Made by a program: the position numbers and the translations under genes. DNA of 64,000 bases from assembly GCF_023824195.1 (NCBI RefSeq), contig NZ_CP085442.1, positions 2,208,001-2,272,000 on the forward strand, given 5' to 3'. Position 1 is the stretch's first letter; each line of letters begins with the position of its first letter. This DNA comes from Priestia megaterium. Its GTDB lineage: Bacteria; Bacillota; Bacilli; Bacillales; Bacillaceae_H. The notes beneath the pieces were generated by a model. The model worked only from the letters and a program-made list of their open reading frames with translations. It was not told the origin of the DNA and did no database searches. Below, piece after piece: positions 40,806 to 50,289 of the stretch.

Positions 40806-41831
40806 ATGGCAAAAGTAAAAATTGGCGTTATTGGGTGCGGAAGCATTGCGCAACACCGTCACTTACCAGAATATAAGATGAATGAACAAGTAGAATTAGT
40901 AGCCGTTTGCGATATAAACACAGAACGTGCAAACAGCGTAGCACAGCAGTACGGTGTAAAAGCTTACACAAACTATGAAGAACTTTTAGCAAGCGGTACA
41001 GTGGAAGCAGTGAGCGTATGTACGCCCAATTATCTTCATGCGCCTATTTCGGTTGCAGCGTTAAACAGCGGAGTTCATGTCCTGTGTGAAAAGCCGATGG
41101 CAACATCAGAAGAAGAAGCGAAAGCAATGATTGAAGCAGCAAAAACAAACGGTAAAAAACTAATGATTGGACATAATCAGCGCTTTGTAGCTTCTCATCA
41201 AAAAGCTCGTGAACTTATTGAAAAAGGGGAAATCGGTAAAATTTATAGTTTCCGTACGGCTTTTGGCCACGGTGGTCCTGAAGGTTGGAGCGTGGACGGA
41301 AAAGACAGCTGGTTCTTCAAAAAAGACGAAGCGTTTATTGGTGCTATGGGGGATTTAGGCGTTCATAAAACCGATATGCTCCGCTACATATTGAATGAAG
41401 AAATTGTAGAAGTGGGTGCATTTGTGGAAAGCAATGCAAAAGACTTTGCAAATGTAGACGACAATGCTGTGTGCGTATTAAAAACGGAAAGCGGGATTAT
41501 CGGGACGCTTGCGGCAAGCTGGGCTTACAATGGAAAAGAAGATAATTCCACGATTGTTTACGGAGAGAAAGGGATTCTTCGTTTAGAGGACGATCCGACG
41601 TATTCATTAGTTGCACAATATGCAACGGGTGAAGTGGTGAACTATGAATTAGGAAAAATCCAGTCGAACGATGAAGGCGGACAAAGTAATTCTCACGTCA
41701 TTGAACAATTCGTAGATGCAGTTGCAGAAGATAAAGAATCTCCTGTTCCTGGTGAAGAAGGATTAAAATCACTTGCTGTTATTTTAGCAGCTTTAAAATC
41801 AAGTCAAACGAAACAAATTACGCGCGTGTAA
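40806..41831 (+). CDS. Gfo/Idh/MocA-family oxidoreductase 1
   Basis: 341 residues. Rossmann start VKIGVIGCGSIAQHRHLPEY, then CTPNYLHAPISVAALNSG and HVLCEKPMA (the EKP lysine), with GAMGDLGVHKTDML, the conserved D-x-x-x-H pair of the active site. It oxidises a sugar hydroxyl with NAD(P)+. It is second gene of the LacI-controlled operon and shares the EKPMA and CTPNxxHA blocks with the next one. Confidence 0.9.
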   Translation: MAKVKIGVIGCGSIAQHRHLPEYKMNEQVELVAVCDINTERANSVAQQYGVKAYTNYEELLASGTVEAVSVCTPNYLHAPISVAALNSGVHVLCEKPMATSEEEAKAMIEAAKTNGKKLMIGHNQRFVASHQKARELIEKGEIGKIYSFRTAFGHGGPEGWSVDGKDSWFFKKDEAFIGAMGDLGVHKTDMLRYILNEEIVEVGAFVESNAKDFANVDDNAVCVLKTESGIIGTLAASWAYNGKEDNSTIVYGEKGILRLEDDPTYSLVAQYATGEVVNYELGKIQSNDEGGQSNSHVIEQFVDAVAEDKESPVPGEEGLKSLAVILAALKSSQTKQITRV

Positions 41832-41843
41832 GAGGTGAAAAAC

Positions 41844-42848
41844 GTGAGAATTGGCATAATCGGAGCAGGAGGGATTGCTGTAAGCAGGCATATCCCAGCA
41901 TTCAAACAACTGGGTGATGAATGTGTGATTTGGGGGCTTAGCGATATTAATAGTGAAAGAGCCACAGAGGTAGCCAATGAGCATAATATCCCTCACGTAT
42001 TTGTTGATTATAAAGATATGTTCAAAGAAGTGGATGCGGTGTGCATTTGTACACCCAATAAATTTCACGCCGAGTTTGCAGTAGCAGCGTTAAAAGCAGG
42101 CGTTCACGTCCTATGTGAAAAGCCAATGGCGATGTCTAAAGAACAAGGTGAAGAAATGCTTGCTGCCGCTAGAGAATCAGGTAAGCAGTTAGCGATTGCG
42201 TATCATTACCGGTTCATGAAAGAAGCGCAGGCGGCGAAAAAAATGATGACAGAGGTAGGACGCCCATTAGTGGCACGTGTCAGAGCAATGCGTCGCCGAA
42301 AGGTTCCCGGGTGGGGGGTATTTACGAACAAAGATCTTCAAGGAGGAGGCAGCTTAATTGATTACGGCTGCCATTTGCTTGATTTAACGCTTTGGCTAAT
42401 GGGAAACCCAAAGCATACTGAAGTACTGGGAAGTACATATAATGACCTGAGTAAAACGCCTAACCAATTAAATCAATGGGGAACATTTGACCATGAAACA
42501 TTCAGCGTGGATGATCATGTAACGGCCTATATTAAATTTGAAAATGGAGCGTCGCTTCTTTTAGAAACTTCTTGGGCTGCTAATATTGAAGATGATGAAG
42601 AGCACGTAAGCATATCAGGGGTAGAAGGCGGTTTAAGCGTGTTTCCGTTTGAACTATACACGTCTAAAAACGGTATGCTCATGAACAGTACGTCACCTTG
42701 GATAGATGGAGAAGATGATTACAGCTTAAGTCAGGCTAAAAATTTCGTTGAAGCGTGTAAAGGAAATGCTGAATTAGTGGTAAAGCCACAAGAAGCGCTT
42801 CAAGTCTCAGCTATTATTGACGAAATATATCGCACAGGGGGAAATTAA
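41844..42848 (+). CDS. Gfo/Idh/MocA-family oxidoreductase 2
   Basis: 334 residues from GTG 41844 (AGAGGTG at 41831 gives correct spacing; GTG 41835 lies in it). MRIGIIGAGGIAVSRHIPAF, VHVLCEKPMAMSKEQGEEML and GSLIDYGCHLLDLTLWLMG provide cofactor, EKP and active-site D-x-x-x-H residues. Probably it acts on the same sugar as its neighbour, at another position or on the reverse reaction. Confidence 0.9.
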   Translation: MRIGIIGAGGIAVSRHIPAFKQLGDECVIWGLSDINSERATEVANEHNIPHVFVDYKDMFKEVDAVCICTPNKFHAEFAVAALKAGVHVLCEKPMAMSKEQGEEMLAAARESGKQLAIAYHYRFMKEAQAAKKMMTEVGRPLVARVRAMRRRKVPGWGVFTNKDLQGGGSLIDYGCHLLDLTLWLMGNPKHTEVLGSTYNDLSKTPNQLNQWGTFDHETFSVDDHVTAYIKFENGASLLLETSWAANIEDDEEHVSISGVEGGLSVFPFELYTSKNGMLMNSTSPWIDGEDDYSLSQAKNFVEACKGNAELVVKPQEALQVSAIIDEIYRTGGN

Positions 42849-42849
42849 A

Positions 42850-43818
42850 ATGAAACTTGGAGTATTCACGGTCTTATTTGCGGATCTTTCTTTTGAAGAG
42901 ATGTTGGATAAAGTAAAAGCAGCAGGTCTTCATGCTGTTGAAATCGGAACGGGCGGCTATCCGGGAAACAGTCATTGTCCGCTAGATGAGCTGCTTGAAG
43001 ATGAAGAAAAACGAGAAGCATATATGAAGCAGATAAAAGACCGCGGACTTGCAATCAGCGCATTTAGCTGCCACGGCAATCCTATTTCACCTGAGGCAAG
43101 TTTTGCAAAAGAATCTGACGAAACGCTTCGCAAGACCATCCAACTAGCATCATTAGTAGACGTTCCAGTGGTTAACTGCTTCTCTGGAACAGCAGGAGAT
43201 CACGAAGAAGCGAAGTACCCAAACTGGCCTGTTACTCCTTGGCCTAACGAGTATGGAGACGTATTGAATTGGCAGTGGGAAAATAAGCTTGTTCCTTATT
43301 GGAAAGAAATTGGAGAACTAGCGGAGGAGCATAATGTAAAAATTGGTTTAGAACTTCACGGTGGATTTTTAGTTCATACTCCGTATACGCTCCTTAAGCT
43401 TCGCGAAAAAACAAGTCCAGCGATTGGCGCTAATCTTGATCCAAGTCATTTATGGTGGCAAGGAATTGATCCGGTGGGAGCTATTAAAATTTTAGCAAAA
43501 GAAAATGCGATTCATCATTTCCATGCAAAGGATACGTACTTGGACCAAGATAATATTAACATGTATGGACTGACGGATATGCAGCCATACGGAGAAGTCC
43601 AAACGCGTGCATGGACGTTTAGATCCGTAGGATGCGGACATGATGTAAAAGAGTGGTCTGATATGATGAGTGCACTTCGCACATACGGATACGATTATGT
43701 AGTCAGCATTGAGCACGAAGATCCAATCATGTCGATTGAAGAAGGATTTAAACGCGCGGTTACAAACTTACAAAGTGTATTAATTGAAGAAACTCCCTCA
43801 CAAATGTGGTGGGCGTAA
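42850..43818 (+). CDS. Sugar phosphate isomerase/epimerase-like TIM barrel (IolE-type)
   Basis: 322 residues from ATG 42850 behind GGGGGA, one base after the preceding stop. MKLGVFTVLFADLSFEEMLD, GLELHGGFLVHTPYTLL (Glu), GANLDPSHLWWQGID (Asp and His), HFHAKDTY (His) and VSIEHEDP (Glu) supply the metal ligands of the xylose-isomerase-like fold. It may be a keto-sugar isomerase, epimerase or dehydratase. It is last gene of the operon. Confidence 0.88.
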   Translation: MKLGVFTVLFADLSFEEMLDKVKAAGLHAVEIGTGGYPGNSHCPLDELLEDEEKREAYMKQIKDRGLAISAFSCHGNPISPEASFAKESDETLRKTIQLASLVDVPVVNCFSGTAGDHEEAKYPNWPVTPWPNEYGDVLNWQWENKLVPYWKEIGELAEEHNVKIGLELHGGFLVHTPYTLLKLREKTSPAIGANLDPSHLWWQGIDPVGAIKILAKENAIHHFHAKDTYLDQDNINMYGLTDMQPYGEVQTRAWTFRSVGCGHDVKEWSDMMSALRTYGYDYVVSIEHEDPIMSIEEGFKRAVTNLQSVLIEETPSQMWWA

Positions 43819-43819
43819 G

Positions 43820-43855
43820 CAAAAAGAAGCATCTCTAAAAAGAGGTGCTTCTTTT
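43820..43855. terminator. Terminator of the sugar operon
   Basis: AAAGAAGCATCTCT / AGAGGTGCTTCTTT with one wobble, T tract. Confidence 0.88.
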
Positions 43856-43886
43856 ATTTGCATCAATCCCTCAATTAGCCTATCGT

Positions 43887-44495
43887 TTACCTGAATTTCG
43901 ATACAAACGGGTGATTGGTAACCCAAAAGCGCCAAGGGTAATCCTTCGCTTCACCAGAATTATCAATGCCAACGCGAGGTCCGGCGGAAATCTCTGAAGG
44001 AGTGAAGCCACGAGCAATATAAAGAGGAGGGCTGGTTAAATCATTACCGTACAAATCCATTGAAACCCCTAGTGCTTTTGTTAGTTTCCCAGGACCGTTT
44101 GTCCAATTTATTTCATTTTCCATCCCTCGACGTCTATTTTTCATCAAATTTTTTCCGCTAAATGGCTCAATAGCTCGAATGAGGACGCCTTCTGGACAAT
44201 CGATGTCGCTGCTTACAACATTGAGTAAACAATGTGTATGCATTGTATGCGTATAGGCATGACCAGGAGGACCGAACATTACCTCCGTTCTTTTTGTGCG
44301 CCGGTTATTAAAGCTATGAGCTGCTCGGTCGAAAGGCCCTTTATAAGCCTCTGTTTCTACAATAAAACCAGATGCAGTTCCTTCTGCCGTCTCGTGAACA
44401 AGAAGACATCCTAACAGCGACTGAGCTAATTCAAGTGTAGGCTGTTGATAAAATAAAAGAGGAAGTGGTTCAATCGCTAAAAGAGAACGCGTCAT
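43887..44495 (-). CDS. 3-methyladenine DNA glycosylase (Mpg/AAG family)
   Basis: 202 residues. The AAG-type core is clear: SLLGCLLVHE, GFIVETEAYKGPFDRAAHSFN (catalytic Glu), GHAYTHTMHTHCLLNVV, GVLIRAIEP and NGPGKLTKALGV. It excises alkylated bases in base-excision repair, matching B. subtilis YxlJ. It is transcribed toward the sugar operon terminator. The upstream 460 bp separate it from the divergent MurE-like gene. Confidence 0.92.
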   Translation of the reverse strand: MTRSLLAIEPLPLLFYQQPTLELAQSLLGCLLVHETAEGTASGFIVETEAYKGPFDRAAHSFNNRRTKRTEVMFGPPGHAYTHTMHTHCLLNVVSSDIDCPEGVLIRAIEPFSGKNLMKNRRRGMENEINWTNGPGKLTKALGVSMDLYGNDLTSPPLYIARGFTPSEISAGPRVGIDNSGEAKDYPWRFWVTNHPFVSKFR

Positions 44496-44957
44496 TTGCT
44501 GTAGTCCATCCTTTCAAAGCAGAGTCATTCACGCTGTTATGCGCATCTTTTATTATGATGTTTTCTTTGTTATTTTGCAAAGGGAGGGACTGATTAATAC
44601 AGTAATCTTTCTTATCCCACGTTCAAGTATTTATCATGATTCAACTCACTCTATGAAATTATTTTATTTTAAAGAATGGTTTCGTTTTGCACGTGTAGGG
44701 GGAATATTTTACTACAATGCTTCGCTTTTGCTGCTGGTATGATATACACAGTTCATCCATATTTTACATGCTTTTAGTTTTAAAAAATAGTGATCCGTCT
44801 TTTCTTTATTTTCGTTCTACACATGAAAGCAAAATAAAAAGATTGAATTGTAGAAAGTTCTTTATAAATGGAAATAAAGAAAAAATATCCTTCAAAGAGT
44901 ATTTAAGGGATTTTAGAACATATTAAAAATAAAATTTATACACTGTGAGGAATAGCT
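44496..44957. other. 462-bp divergent intergenic region
   Basis: Very AT-rich. The open frames in it have no ribosome binding sites or family resemblance, and I see no riboswitch. It should hold the divergent promoters of the glycosylase and MurE-like genes, but I cannot place them with confidence. Confidence 0.4.
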
Positions 44958-46457
44958 ATGAACATCCACTTTGATACATTAATGAACTTATCAATTAAAC
45001 ATATTTTTGGGCCTGCATCTCAAACGATCCACGATCTAACATATCATTCAAAGCAGGTTCAAGACGGATCAGTATTTTTTAGTATAAAAGGTGAAAATGA
45101 AGATGGACATCAATATATTAAAGAAGCTATAGCTAGAGGAGCCGTAGCAGTCTTTGGGACAAGCATTGAGGAGCTTCGTCTTTTGAGCACTCAGTATTCT
45201 CACTGTACGTTTTTAGCTGTTGACGACGTTCGCAAAGTAATGGCGTCTTTTTCTAAAATGTATTTTGATTATACGGATGAAAAAATTGAGACAATTGGCG
45301 TTACAGGTACAAATGGTAAAACAACCGTAGCAGCTTACGTAAGGTCGCTTTTAACTCTTTTAAAATTGCCGACAGGATCGATTGGAACGACCGGCATTTG
45401 GTCATCAAAGAAGAAGTTAGTTTATAAAAAAAGTACGCCTACAACACCTGAATCGGTAGACTTGCATAAAATCTTTTATGATTTGTATACAAGAGGCGAT
45501 GAAGCAGCAGTGATGGAAGTATCTTCAATTGCTATTGATCAGCAGCGAGTAGAAGATATTTACTTTGATGTAGCCATTCACACAAATCTGTCAGAAGAGC
45601 ACTTAGAGTATCATAAAACGTTTGAGCACTATAAAAAATGCAAGATGAAATTATTTCAGCAGGCCAAACATGCCGTTATTAATATAGATGATCAGGACAT
45701 GGGTAAAAACTTAAGTGGGCTATTTGAAGGGCCTAAAGTCACGTATAGCTTATTAAATAATGCGGAGGCAACTCTGCAAGCAAAAAACATTACCGTCAAA
45801 GAAGGGGGCTCTTTCTTTGATTTACTTTATAAAGGACAGTCATACAAAGTAGCAGTGCCTGTATATGGCGATTACAACATTGCTAACGTGCTCGCAGCCG
45901 TCGGTACAGCTCTTCACTTTGAATACCACATTGAGGATATTATTAGCGTGCTTCCTCAATTGGAAAGTCCAGAAGGTCGCTTTCAAGTGATAGAAGGTCC
46001 TAATAACCAAAAAGTGATTTTAGACTATGCCCATACGCCTGTTGCCCTTACGCGTTTAGTAGAAGAAGTAAAAAAGATGGAGTATAACCAGCTAATTGTC
46101 ATGATTGCAGGGATCGGCATTCGAGATTTTAATAAAATGCCTAAAATGGCGCGTACCATTGAAGGAAAAGCTGATGAAATTGTCGTAACGGTTGATCATC
46201 CAGGTCATCATGATCCGAACGTAATTGTAGATCAAGTAATGACGGGTTTTTCAAATCCAAGCGCAAGTAATATTCACCGTTCCCCTACCCGAACAGAAGG
46301 AGTATTAAAGTCGCTTTCTTTAGGAAAGTCGAATGACATTATTTTACTTACAAGCGGCTGTATTAACGGCGCTCAGCTTGTAAAAGGAAACGAAATTCCG
46401 CATTCAGATGAAGAAATTATTGCCTCTTATTATGCATCGTTAAGCAATATTTCCTAA
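44958..46457 (+). CDS. MurE-like Mur ligase paralog
   Basis: 499 residues. N-terminal MurE domain (YHSKQVQDGSVFFSIKGENEDGHQYI), ATP-binding GVTGTNGKTTVAAYVRSLL near 115, NLSEEHLEYHKTFEHYKKCKMKLF with the region that holds the carbamylated Lys, and a C-terminal domain with LDYAHTPVAL. The position of the meso-diaminopimelate-binding DNPR motif reads DHPG (VTVDHPGHHDP), so the added amino acid may not be Dap. It stands outside a division/cell-wall cluster. Adding an amino acid to a UDP-MurNAc dipeptide or another amide ligation is inferred. Confidence 0.88.
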   Translation: MNIHFDTLMNLSIKHIFGPASQTIHDLTYHSKQVQDGSVFFSIKGENEDGHQYIKEAIARGAVAVFGTSIEELRLLSTQYSHCTFLAVDDVRKVMASFSKMYFDYTDEKIETIGVTGTNGKTTVAAYVRSLLTLLKLPTGSIGTTGIWSSKKKLVYKKSTPTTPESVDLHKIFYDLYTRGDEAAVMEVSSIAIDQQRVEDIYFDVAIHTNLSEEHLEYHKTFEHYKKCKMKLFQQAKHAVINIDDQDMGKNLSGLFEGPKVTYSLLNNAEATLQAKNITVKEGGSFFDLLYKGQSYKVAVPVYGDYNIANVLAAVGTALHFEYHIEDIISVLPQLESPEGRFQVIEGPNNQKVILDYAHTPVALTRLVEEVKKMEYNQLIVMIAGIGIRDFNKMPKMARTIEGKADEIVVTVDHPGHHDPNVIVDQVMTGFSNPSASNIHRSPTRTEGVLKSLSLGKSNDIILLTSGCINGAQLVKGNEIPHSDEEIIASYYASLSNIS

Positions 46458-46508
46458 TACTCTTCTTCATTTATCGAACGAACGTGGAGAAATTGAAACA
46501 GCATACGA

Positions 46509-46546
46509 AAGAAGGTCTCTTACTATTTTTAGAGACCTTCTTTTTG
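46509..46546. terminator. Terminator between convergent genes
   Basis: AAGAAGGTCTCT / AGAGACCTTCTTT with a T tract. Confidence 0.88.
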
Positions 46547-46554
46547 CATCAAAA

Positions 46555-47061
46555 CTATAGGCTGTTTTCTCGCTGTGTTTTTGGTTCTTCAATTTTTACA
46601 TCATGTTCTTTAGCCAGCTTTTTAATAGCTGCATTGTAATCGCGTATGCCTTTTCGTGCTTCATCAAGCATAGCGTTTGCCTCAGCAATAAGGTTGCGGT
46701 CCTGCTTTTCTAAAGCGCTGACAATTTTAATGAAAGCATTATACTGGGTATTGGCAGCCTTTATATAGCCTTCATGAACCTTTCGAAGATCGTCGGTTTC
46801 TACATCGATGTTTTCCAGTTCGTCAACAAATTTACGATAGGTGGGAATGACTTCACTCGTCATCATATCGTACATCACCGCGTCACTTGTGTAATTAGCG
46901 CCTGTAACAGAATCGTATGCGTCAATCGCTTCTTTTTCAAGCTGAGCGGCTTTTTTTAAATCTTGATTGTTATAGTCGATTAAATCATCTTGAACAGGAT
47001 CACTAAAGCAGGCGGATAATAAAAACAAAAGAGGGACAAGACAAAATAAAACCTTCTTCAA
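46555..47061 (-). CDS. Helical lipoprotein of unknown function
   Basis: 168 residues. Signal peptide with lipobox LLSAC near 18, followed by almost entirely helical, charged sequence (VQDDLIDYNNQDLKKAAQLE; TSEVIPTYRKFVDELENI). Such four-helix-like lipoproteins occur in Bacillus without known function. It is anchored on the outer face of the membrane. It is convergent with the MurE-like gene and probably monocistronic. Confidence 0.75.
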   Translation of the reverse strand: MKKVLFCLVPLLFLLSACFSDPVQDDLIDYNNQDLKKAAQLEKEAIDAYDSVTGANYTSDAVMYDMMTSEVIPTYRKFVDELENIDVETDDLRKVHEGYIKAANTQYNAFIKIVSALEKQDRNLIAEANAMLDEARKGIRDYNAAIKKLAKEHDVKIEEPKTQRENSL

Positions 47062-47231
47062 CGAATTTCACCTCCGTTTAACAATGTATGAAACATCTGC
47101 TTGGCAAAGTCTGTTTTAATAACTAGAGAAAAAGAAGGGAGTGTATAAAAGGGTTTTTAAAGGTCGACAGTGAATTTATTCATAAGTCGGTTTGTAGTTG
47201 ACCACGCCTTAGTAGCAGGAAGGAAGAGAAG

Positions 47232-47696
47232 ATGATTAAAATAAAAAGAGACCGCTTAACTAACAATGAAGTTATTGAACTAGTAAGTTCTCACCTTCAA
47301 GGAATGAACTTACATTCACCCCCTGAAAGTATTCATGCTCTAAATATTGAAAGCTTAAAACAACGTGATATTACGTTTTGGAGCGTGTGGGAAGACAGTC
47401 AGCTAGCAGGGTGCGGGGCTGTAAAAGAGTTAGATGAGCACCACGGAGAAATTAAATCGATGCGAACAGCTACCGCCCATTTGCGGAAAGGAATTGCTAG
47501 AGAGCTGCTGCAGTACATAATAAATGAAGCGAAAAAACGAGGGTACCGGCGCTTAAGCTTAGAAACAGGATCCGCACCCGCTTTTGAACCGGCTAGAAAG
47601 CTATACGCCAGTTTTGGATTTTACGAGTGCGAACCGTTTTCTACCTACAAAGAAGATCCATACAGTGTATTTATGACAAAGAAATTGAATGATTGA
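47232..47696 (+). CDS. ysnE: GNAT acetyltransferase, YsnE-like
   Basis: 154 residues. SPPESIHALNIESLK, ITFWSVWEDSQLAGCGAVKELDEHHGEIKSMRT and RKGIARELLQYIINEAKKRG match the YsnE group of GNAT enzymes. In B. subtilis relatives it has been connected to indole-3-acetic acid production, but the biochemical substrate is not certain. AAGGAAGAG precedes ATG. A dispersed repeat begins 7 bp after the stop. Confidence 0.85.
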   Translation: MIKIKRDRLTNNEVIELVSSHLQGMNLHSPPESIHALNIESLKQRDITFWSVWEDSQLAGCGAVKELDEHHGEIKSMRTATAHLRKGIARELLQYIINEAKKRGYRRLSLETGSAPAFEPARKLYASFGFYECEPFSTYKEDPYSVFMTKKLND

Positions 47697-47702
47697 TTAA
47701 AA

Positions 47703-48022
47703 GAGGCTGGAACAAAAGTATTTTAGTTAAAGAAGATCCGAACGATGAATCAAGATTCTTGATTAAGAATCCAACTCGTTCGGATTTTTTCATGGTTATG
47801 GTGAACGTAGGTTTCATATATGTAGTGGTTTCTAGCTGTTGATTGGAGGGCAAGGCGAAGACTCCGGCAGGAGCAGAAGCGACGAGGAGGCTCAGCGGCC
47901 GCCCGCGGAAAGGGAAGTCTTGCACGGAAATCGACAGCGGTGTAACAAGTGATTCATACCCGATCATTTATCCCGTTTGTGTGTCTTTAGATTGGATTGA
48001 TTTAGTTATGTCTCAACCTCTT
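47703..48022 (+). repeat. Dispersed structured repeat, copy D (long form)
   Basis: GAGGCTGGAACAAAAGTAT at the left end, ATGTCTCAACCTC at the right end. Hairpin TCCGAACGATGAATCAAG ... GAATCCAACTCGTTCGGA with T6. Core GCTGTTGATT ... AAATCGACAGC with a shortened internal module CTCCGGCAGGAG. Confidence 0.9.
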
Positions 48023-48125
48023 TGTTTTTTGTTTTGTCATAATTCATATAAAAAGGTATAAACTAGGTTTTCTCACTAGACAAAAAGGTTTTTCCTATGT
48101 AGTATAGGTGTCAGATAATACAAAA

Positions 48126-48139
48126 CGAATGTTCAGTAT
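48126..48139. promoter_or_regulatory. TetR-type operator upstream of its own gene
   Basis: CGAATGTTCAGTAT, 13/14 identical to 48833-48846. It lies just before the regulator start, downstream of TAGACA-17-TAGTAT. Confidence 0.6.
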
Positions 48140-48171
48140 AAATAATAAATGTGCGGGGCGGTGGAAATAGC

Positions 48172-48771
48172 TTGAATAAAAAAAAGCTTCAAAGTGAACA
48201 AACCAAAAGAAAAGTGGCAGATGCCGCTAAAGCATTGTTTTCACAAAAAGGCTATAAAGCTACATCTATTGAGGAAATTGTAGAAGCTACGGGAAGCAGT
48301 AAAGGGAATATTTATTATCACTTTAAAAGTAAAGAAGGGCTTTTTCTTTATTTAATAGACGAATGGGACCTCGAGTGGGAACGAAACTGGAAAGAAAGAG
48401 AGTCTCTTTACAAAACAACAAGAGATAAGCTTTTTGGAATTGCGGAGCAAATTATTTTAGATGATTTGAATCACCCTCTTACGAAAGCCGCCGATGAGTT
48501 TTTTAACAACGAGGAAAAGGGCAGCGATATCGAAGAGCGAATTGATGAGATGGTGAAACGACACGTGGAGTTTAACCGCGAGCTTTTGCAAAAAGGCATT
48601 GATGAAGGAGAGTTTTCTCATAAAAATGCAGAACAGCTTGCAGTAGTTTTAGAAGGACTGTTTGTTGGAATGAGCCGCATGTCTCGAAAAACGAACACGG
48701 AAAATGCCCTGCAGCTTTACCATTCAGCAATTGATGTATTTTTAAACGGAATTATAGCAAGGTCTTCTTAA
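48172..48771 (+). CDS. TetR-family regulator
   Basis: 199 residues from TTG 48172, 7 nt behind GGTGG; the GTG at 48151 has no site. The TetR HTH is clear (AAKALFSQKGYKATSIEEIVEATGSSKGNIYYHFKSKEGLF), followed by the helical ligand domain. It is directly upstream of a Bmr-like efflux gene, and CGAAYGTTCAGTAT boxes lie before both, so it should repress both until a toxic ligand binds. Confidence 0.92.
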   Translation: MNKKKLQSEQTKRKVADAAKALFSQKGYKATSIEEIVEATGSSKGNIYYHFKSKEGLFLYLIDEWDLEWERNWKERESLYKTTRDKLFGIAEQIILDDLNHPLTKAADEFFNNEEKGSDIEERIDEMVKRHVEFNRELLQKGIDEGEFSHKNAEQLAVVLEGLFVGMSRMSRKTNTENALQLYHSAIDVFLNGIIARSS

Positions 48772-48832
48772 ATAATCGGGGATGCTTATTGCGGTAATGA
48801 GTAATCCCTCATTATTTTGGATTTTTATAGAC

Positions 48833-48846
48833 CGAACGTTCAGTAT
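48833..48846. promoter_or_regulatory. TetR-type operator upstream of the efflux gene
   Basis: CGAACGTTCAGTAT; with its flank, ACCGAACGTTCAGT is a palindrome but for one pair. It lies 20 bp before the efflux start. Confidence 0.65.
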
Positions 48847-48867
48847 TTTTGTAATCAGGAGGTTTAT

Positions 48868-50085
48868 ATGTCATTATTGTTAAGAAATCGAGCGGCGATT
48901 TTGCTGCTCATGCTAAATATTTTTATTATCTTTACGGGAATCGGTCTCGTTATTCCAATTATGCCAACATATATGACGGAGCTTCATATCAACGGCAGCG
49001 TGATGGGACTTTTAGTAGCGGTGTTTTCACTAACTCAATTTCTGTTTTCACCTTTAGCGGGGCGGTTATCAGATTCGTTAGGGAGAAAGAAAATTATTGT
49101 AGCGGGAATGATTGTTTTTGCCCTGTCTGAATGGTTTTTTGGTTCAGTGAGTACACCTCTTTTATTATTTGTATCGAGAATGCTAGGCGGGGTCGGAGCC
49201 GCGCTTATTATGCCTGCTGTTATGGCCTATACAGCGGACGTGACGTCTGCTAAAGAACGCGCTAAAGGAATGGGCTACGTGACGGCGGCGATTACAACAG
49301 GATTTATTATTGGGCCCGGCATCGGAGGCTTTTTAGCTGAATACGGCATGCGCGTACCGTTTTATATGGCCGCAGTAGCAGGGGGCTTGGCAGCAGTGAT
49401 TACGTTAATTGTTTTGCCAGAGTCTCGTCCTGTACAAAATCATGCTGTTTCAAACAATGAGAATCCAAAAGAAGATCGGCTGCTACTGCAGCTTATGAAT
49501 TCCTATAAAGAACCTTATTTTTTAAGTTTAATTATTGTTTTTGTGACATCGTTTGGATTATCCAATTATGAAACGATTTTTTCACTATTTGTTGATCATA
49601 AATTTAGCTTTACGCCAAAAGATATTGCGTTTGTTATTACGTTTGGCTCTATTGCGGGGGCTGTAGTGCAGGTTACGATTTTTGGCTGGATTTTAAATAA
49701 GTTTGGTGAAAAAAGAGTGATTTCGTTTTGCTTGATGATGACGGGACTTTTTATTTTACTTACGCTATTTGTGCACACGTACTGGCTTATTATTGTTGTG
49801 ACATTCATCGTCTTTTTAGCAACAGATATTTTACGTCCGGCAATCAGCACGCAAATGTCGATGATGGCACAAGACGACCAAGGGTATGTAGCCGGACTAA
49901 ATTCTGCTTATACAAGTCTTGGGAATATTATTGGACCCGTTGTAGCAGGCTTTCTCTTTGATATAAACATTAATTATCCGTACGTATCAGCTGCACTTGT
50001 ACTGCTGCTTTGTTTTCTTTTATCTTTAAGAGCAGGGAAGGACAGAAAAACAGCTGTGAGAAATCAAGCGGTTCAAGAGAAATAA
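48868..50085 (+). CDS. Bmr/NorA-type MFS multidrug efflux pump
   Basis: 405 residues from ATG 48868 behind AGGAGG. Twelve helices, GIGLVIPIMPTYM in helix 1, the MFS loop LAGRLSDSLGRKKIIVAG, the antiporter motif ITTGFIIGPGIGGFLAE in helix 5 and LFVDHKFSFTPKDIA after helix 7, closely following Bmr and Blt of B. subtilis. It exports lipophilic cations or other drugs by proton antiport. TetR-type control is indicated by the shared operators. Confidence 0.92.
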   Translation: MSLLLRNRAAILLLMLNIFIIFTGIGLVIPIMPTYMTELHINGSVMGLLVAVFSLTQFLFSPLAGRLSDSLGRKKIIVAGMIVFALSEWFFGSVSTPLLLFVSRMLGGVGAALIMPAVMAYTADVTSAKERAKGMGYVTAAITTGFIIGPGIGGFLAEYGMRVPFYMAAVAGGLAAVITLIVLPESRPVQNHAVSNNENPKEDRLLLQLMNSYKEPYFLSLIIVFVTSFGLSNYETIFSLFVDHKFSFTPKDIAFVITFGSIAGAVVQVTIFGWILNKFGEKRVISFCLMMTGLFILLTLFVHTYWLIIVVTFIVFLATDILRPAISTQMSMMAQDDQGYVAGLNSAYTSLGNIIGPVVAGFLFDININYPYVSAALVLLLCFLLSLRAGKDRKTAVRNQAVQEK

Positions 50086-50122
50086 CCATAAGGAAAAAAT
50101 GATAGAATTATTAGGGAATAGA

Positions 50123-50153
50123 AGACCTCTAGTAGCTTACTGGAGGTCTTTTG
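50123..50153 (+). terminator. Terminator of the efflux gene
   Basis: AAGACCTCTAGTA / TACTGGAGGTCTT followed by TT. Confidence 0.8.
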
Positions 50154-50289
50154 ATTATTCTTTTAGTAAAGGTGTAAGGTTTACAACGCCACTCAGCCTA
50201 TAGAGAAGCTTTATTTTATCGGCAAAACCGTGAAATGGTTGCAAATAAAAAAGGTTAATAGTAAACTTTAAACGTAACAAGAATAGTAT

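Noticed and set aside
44539..44926. Two reading frames of 67 and 69 codons in the glycosylase-MurE gap
   Set aside because: Phe/Tyr/Leu-rich translations from AT-rich DNA, no ribosome binding sites, no recognisable motifs.
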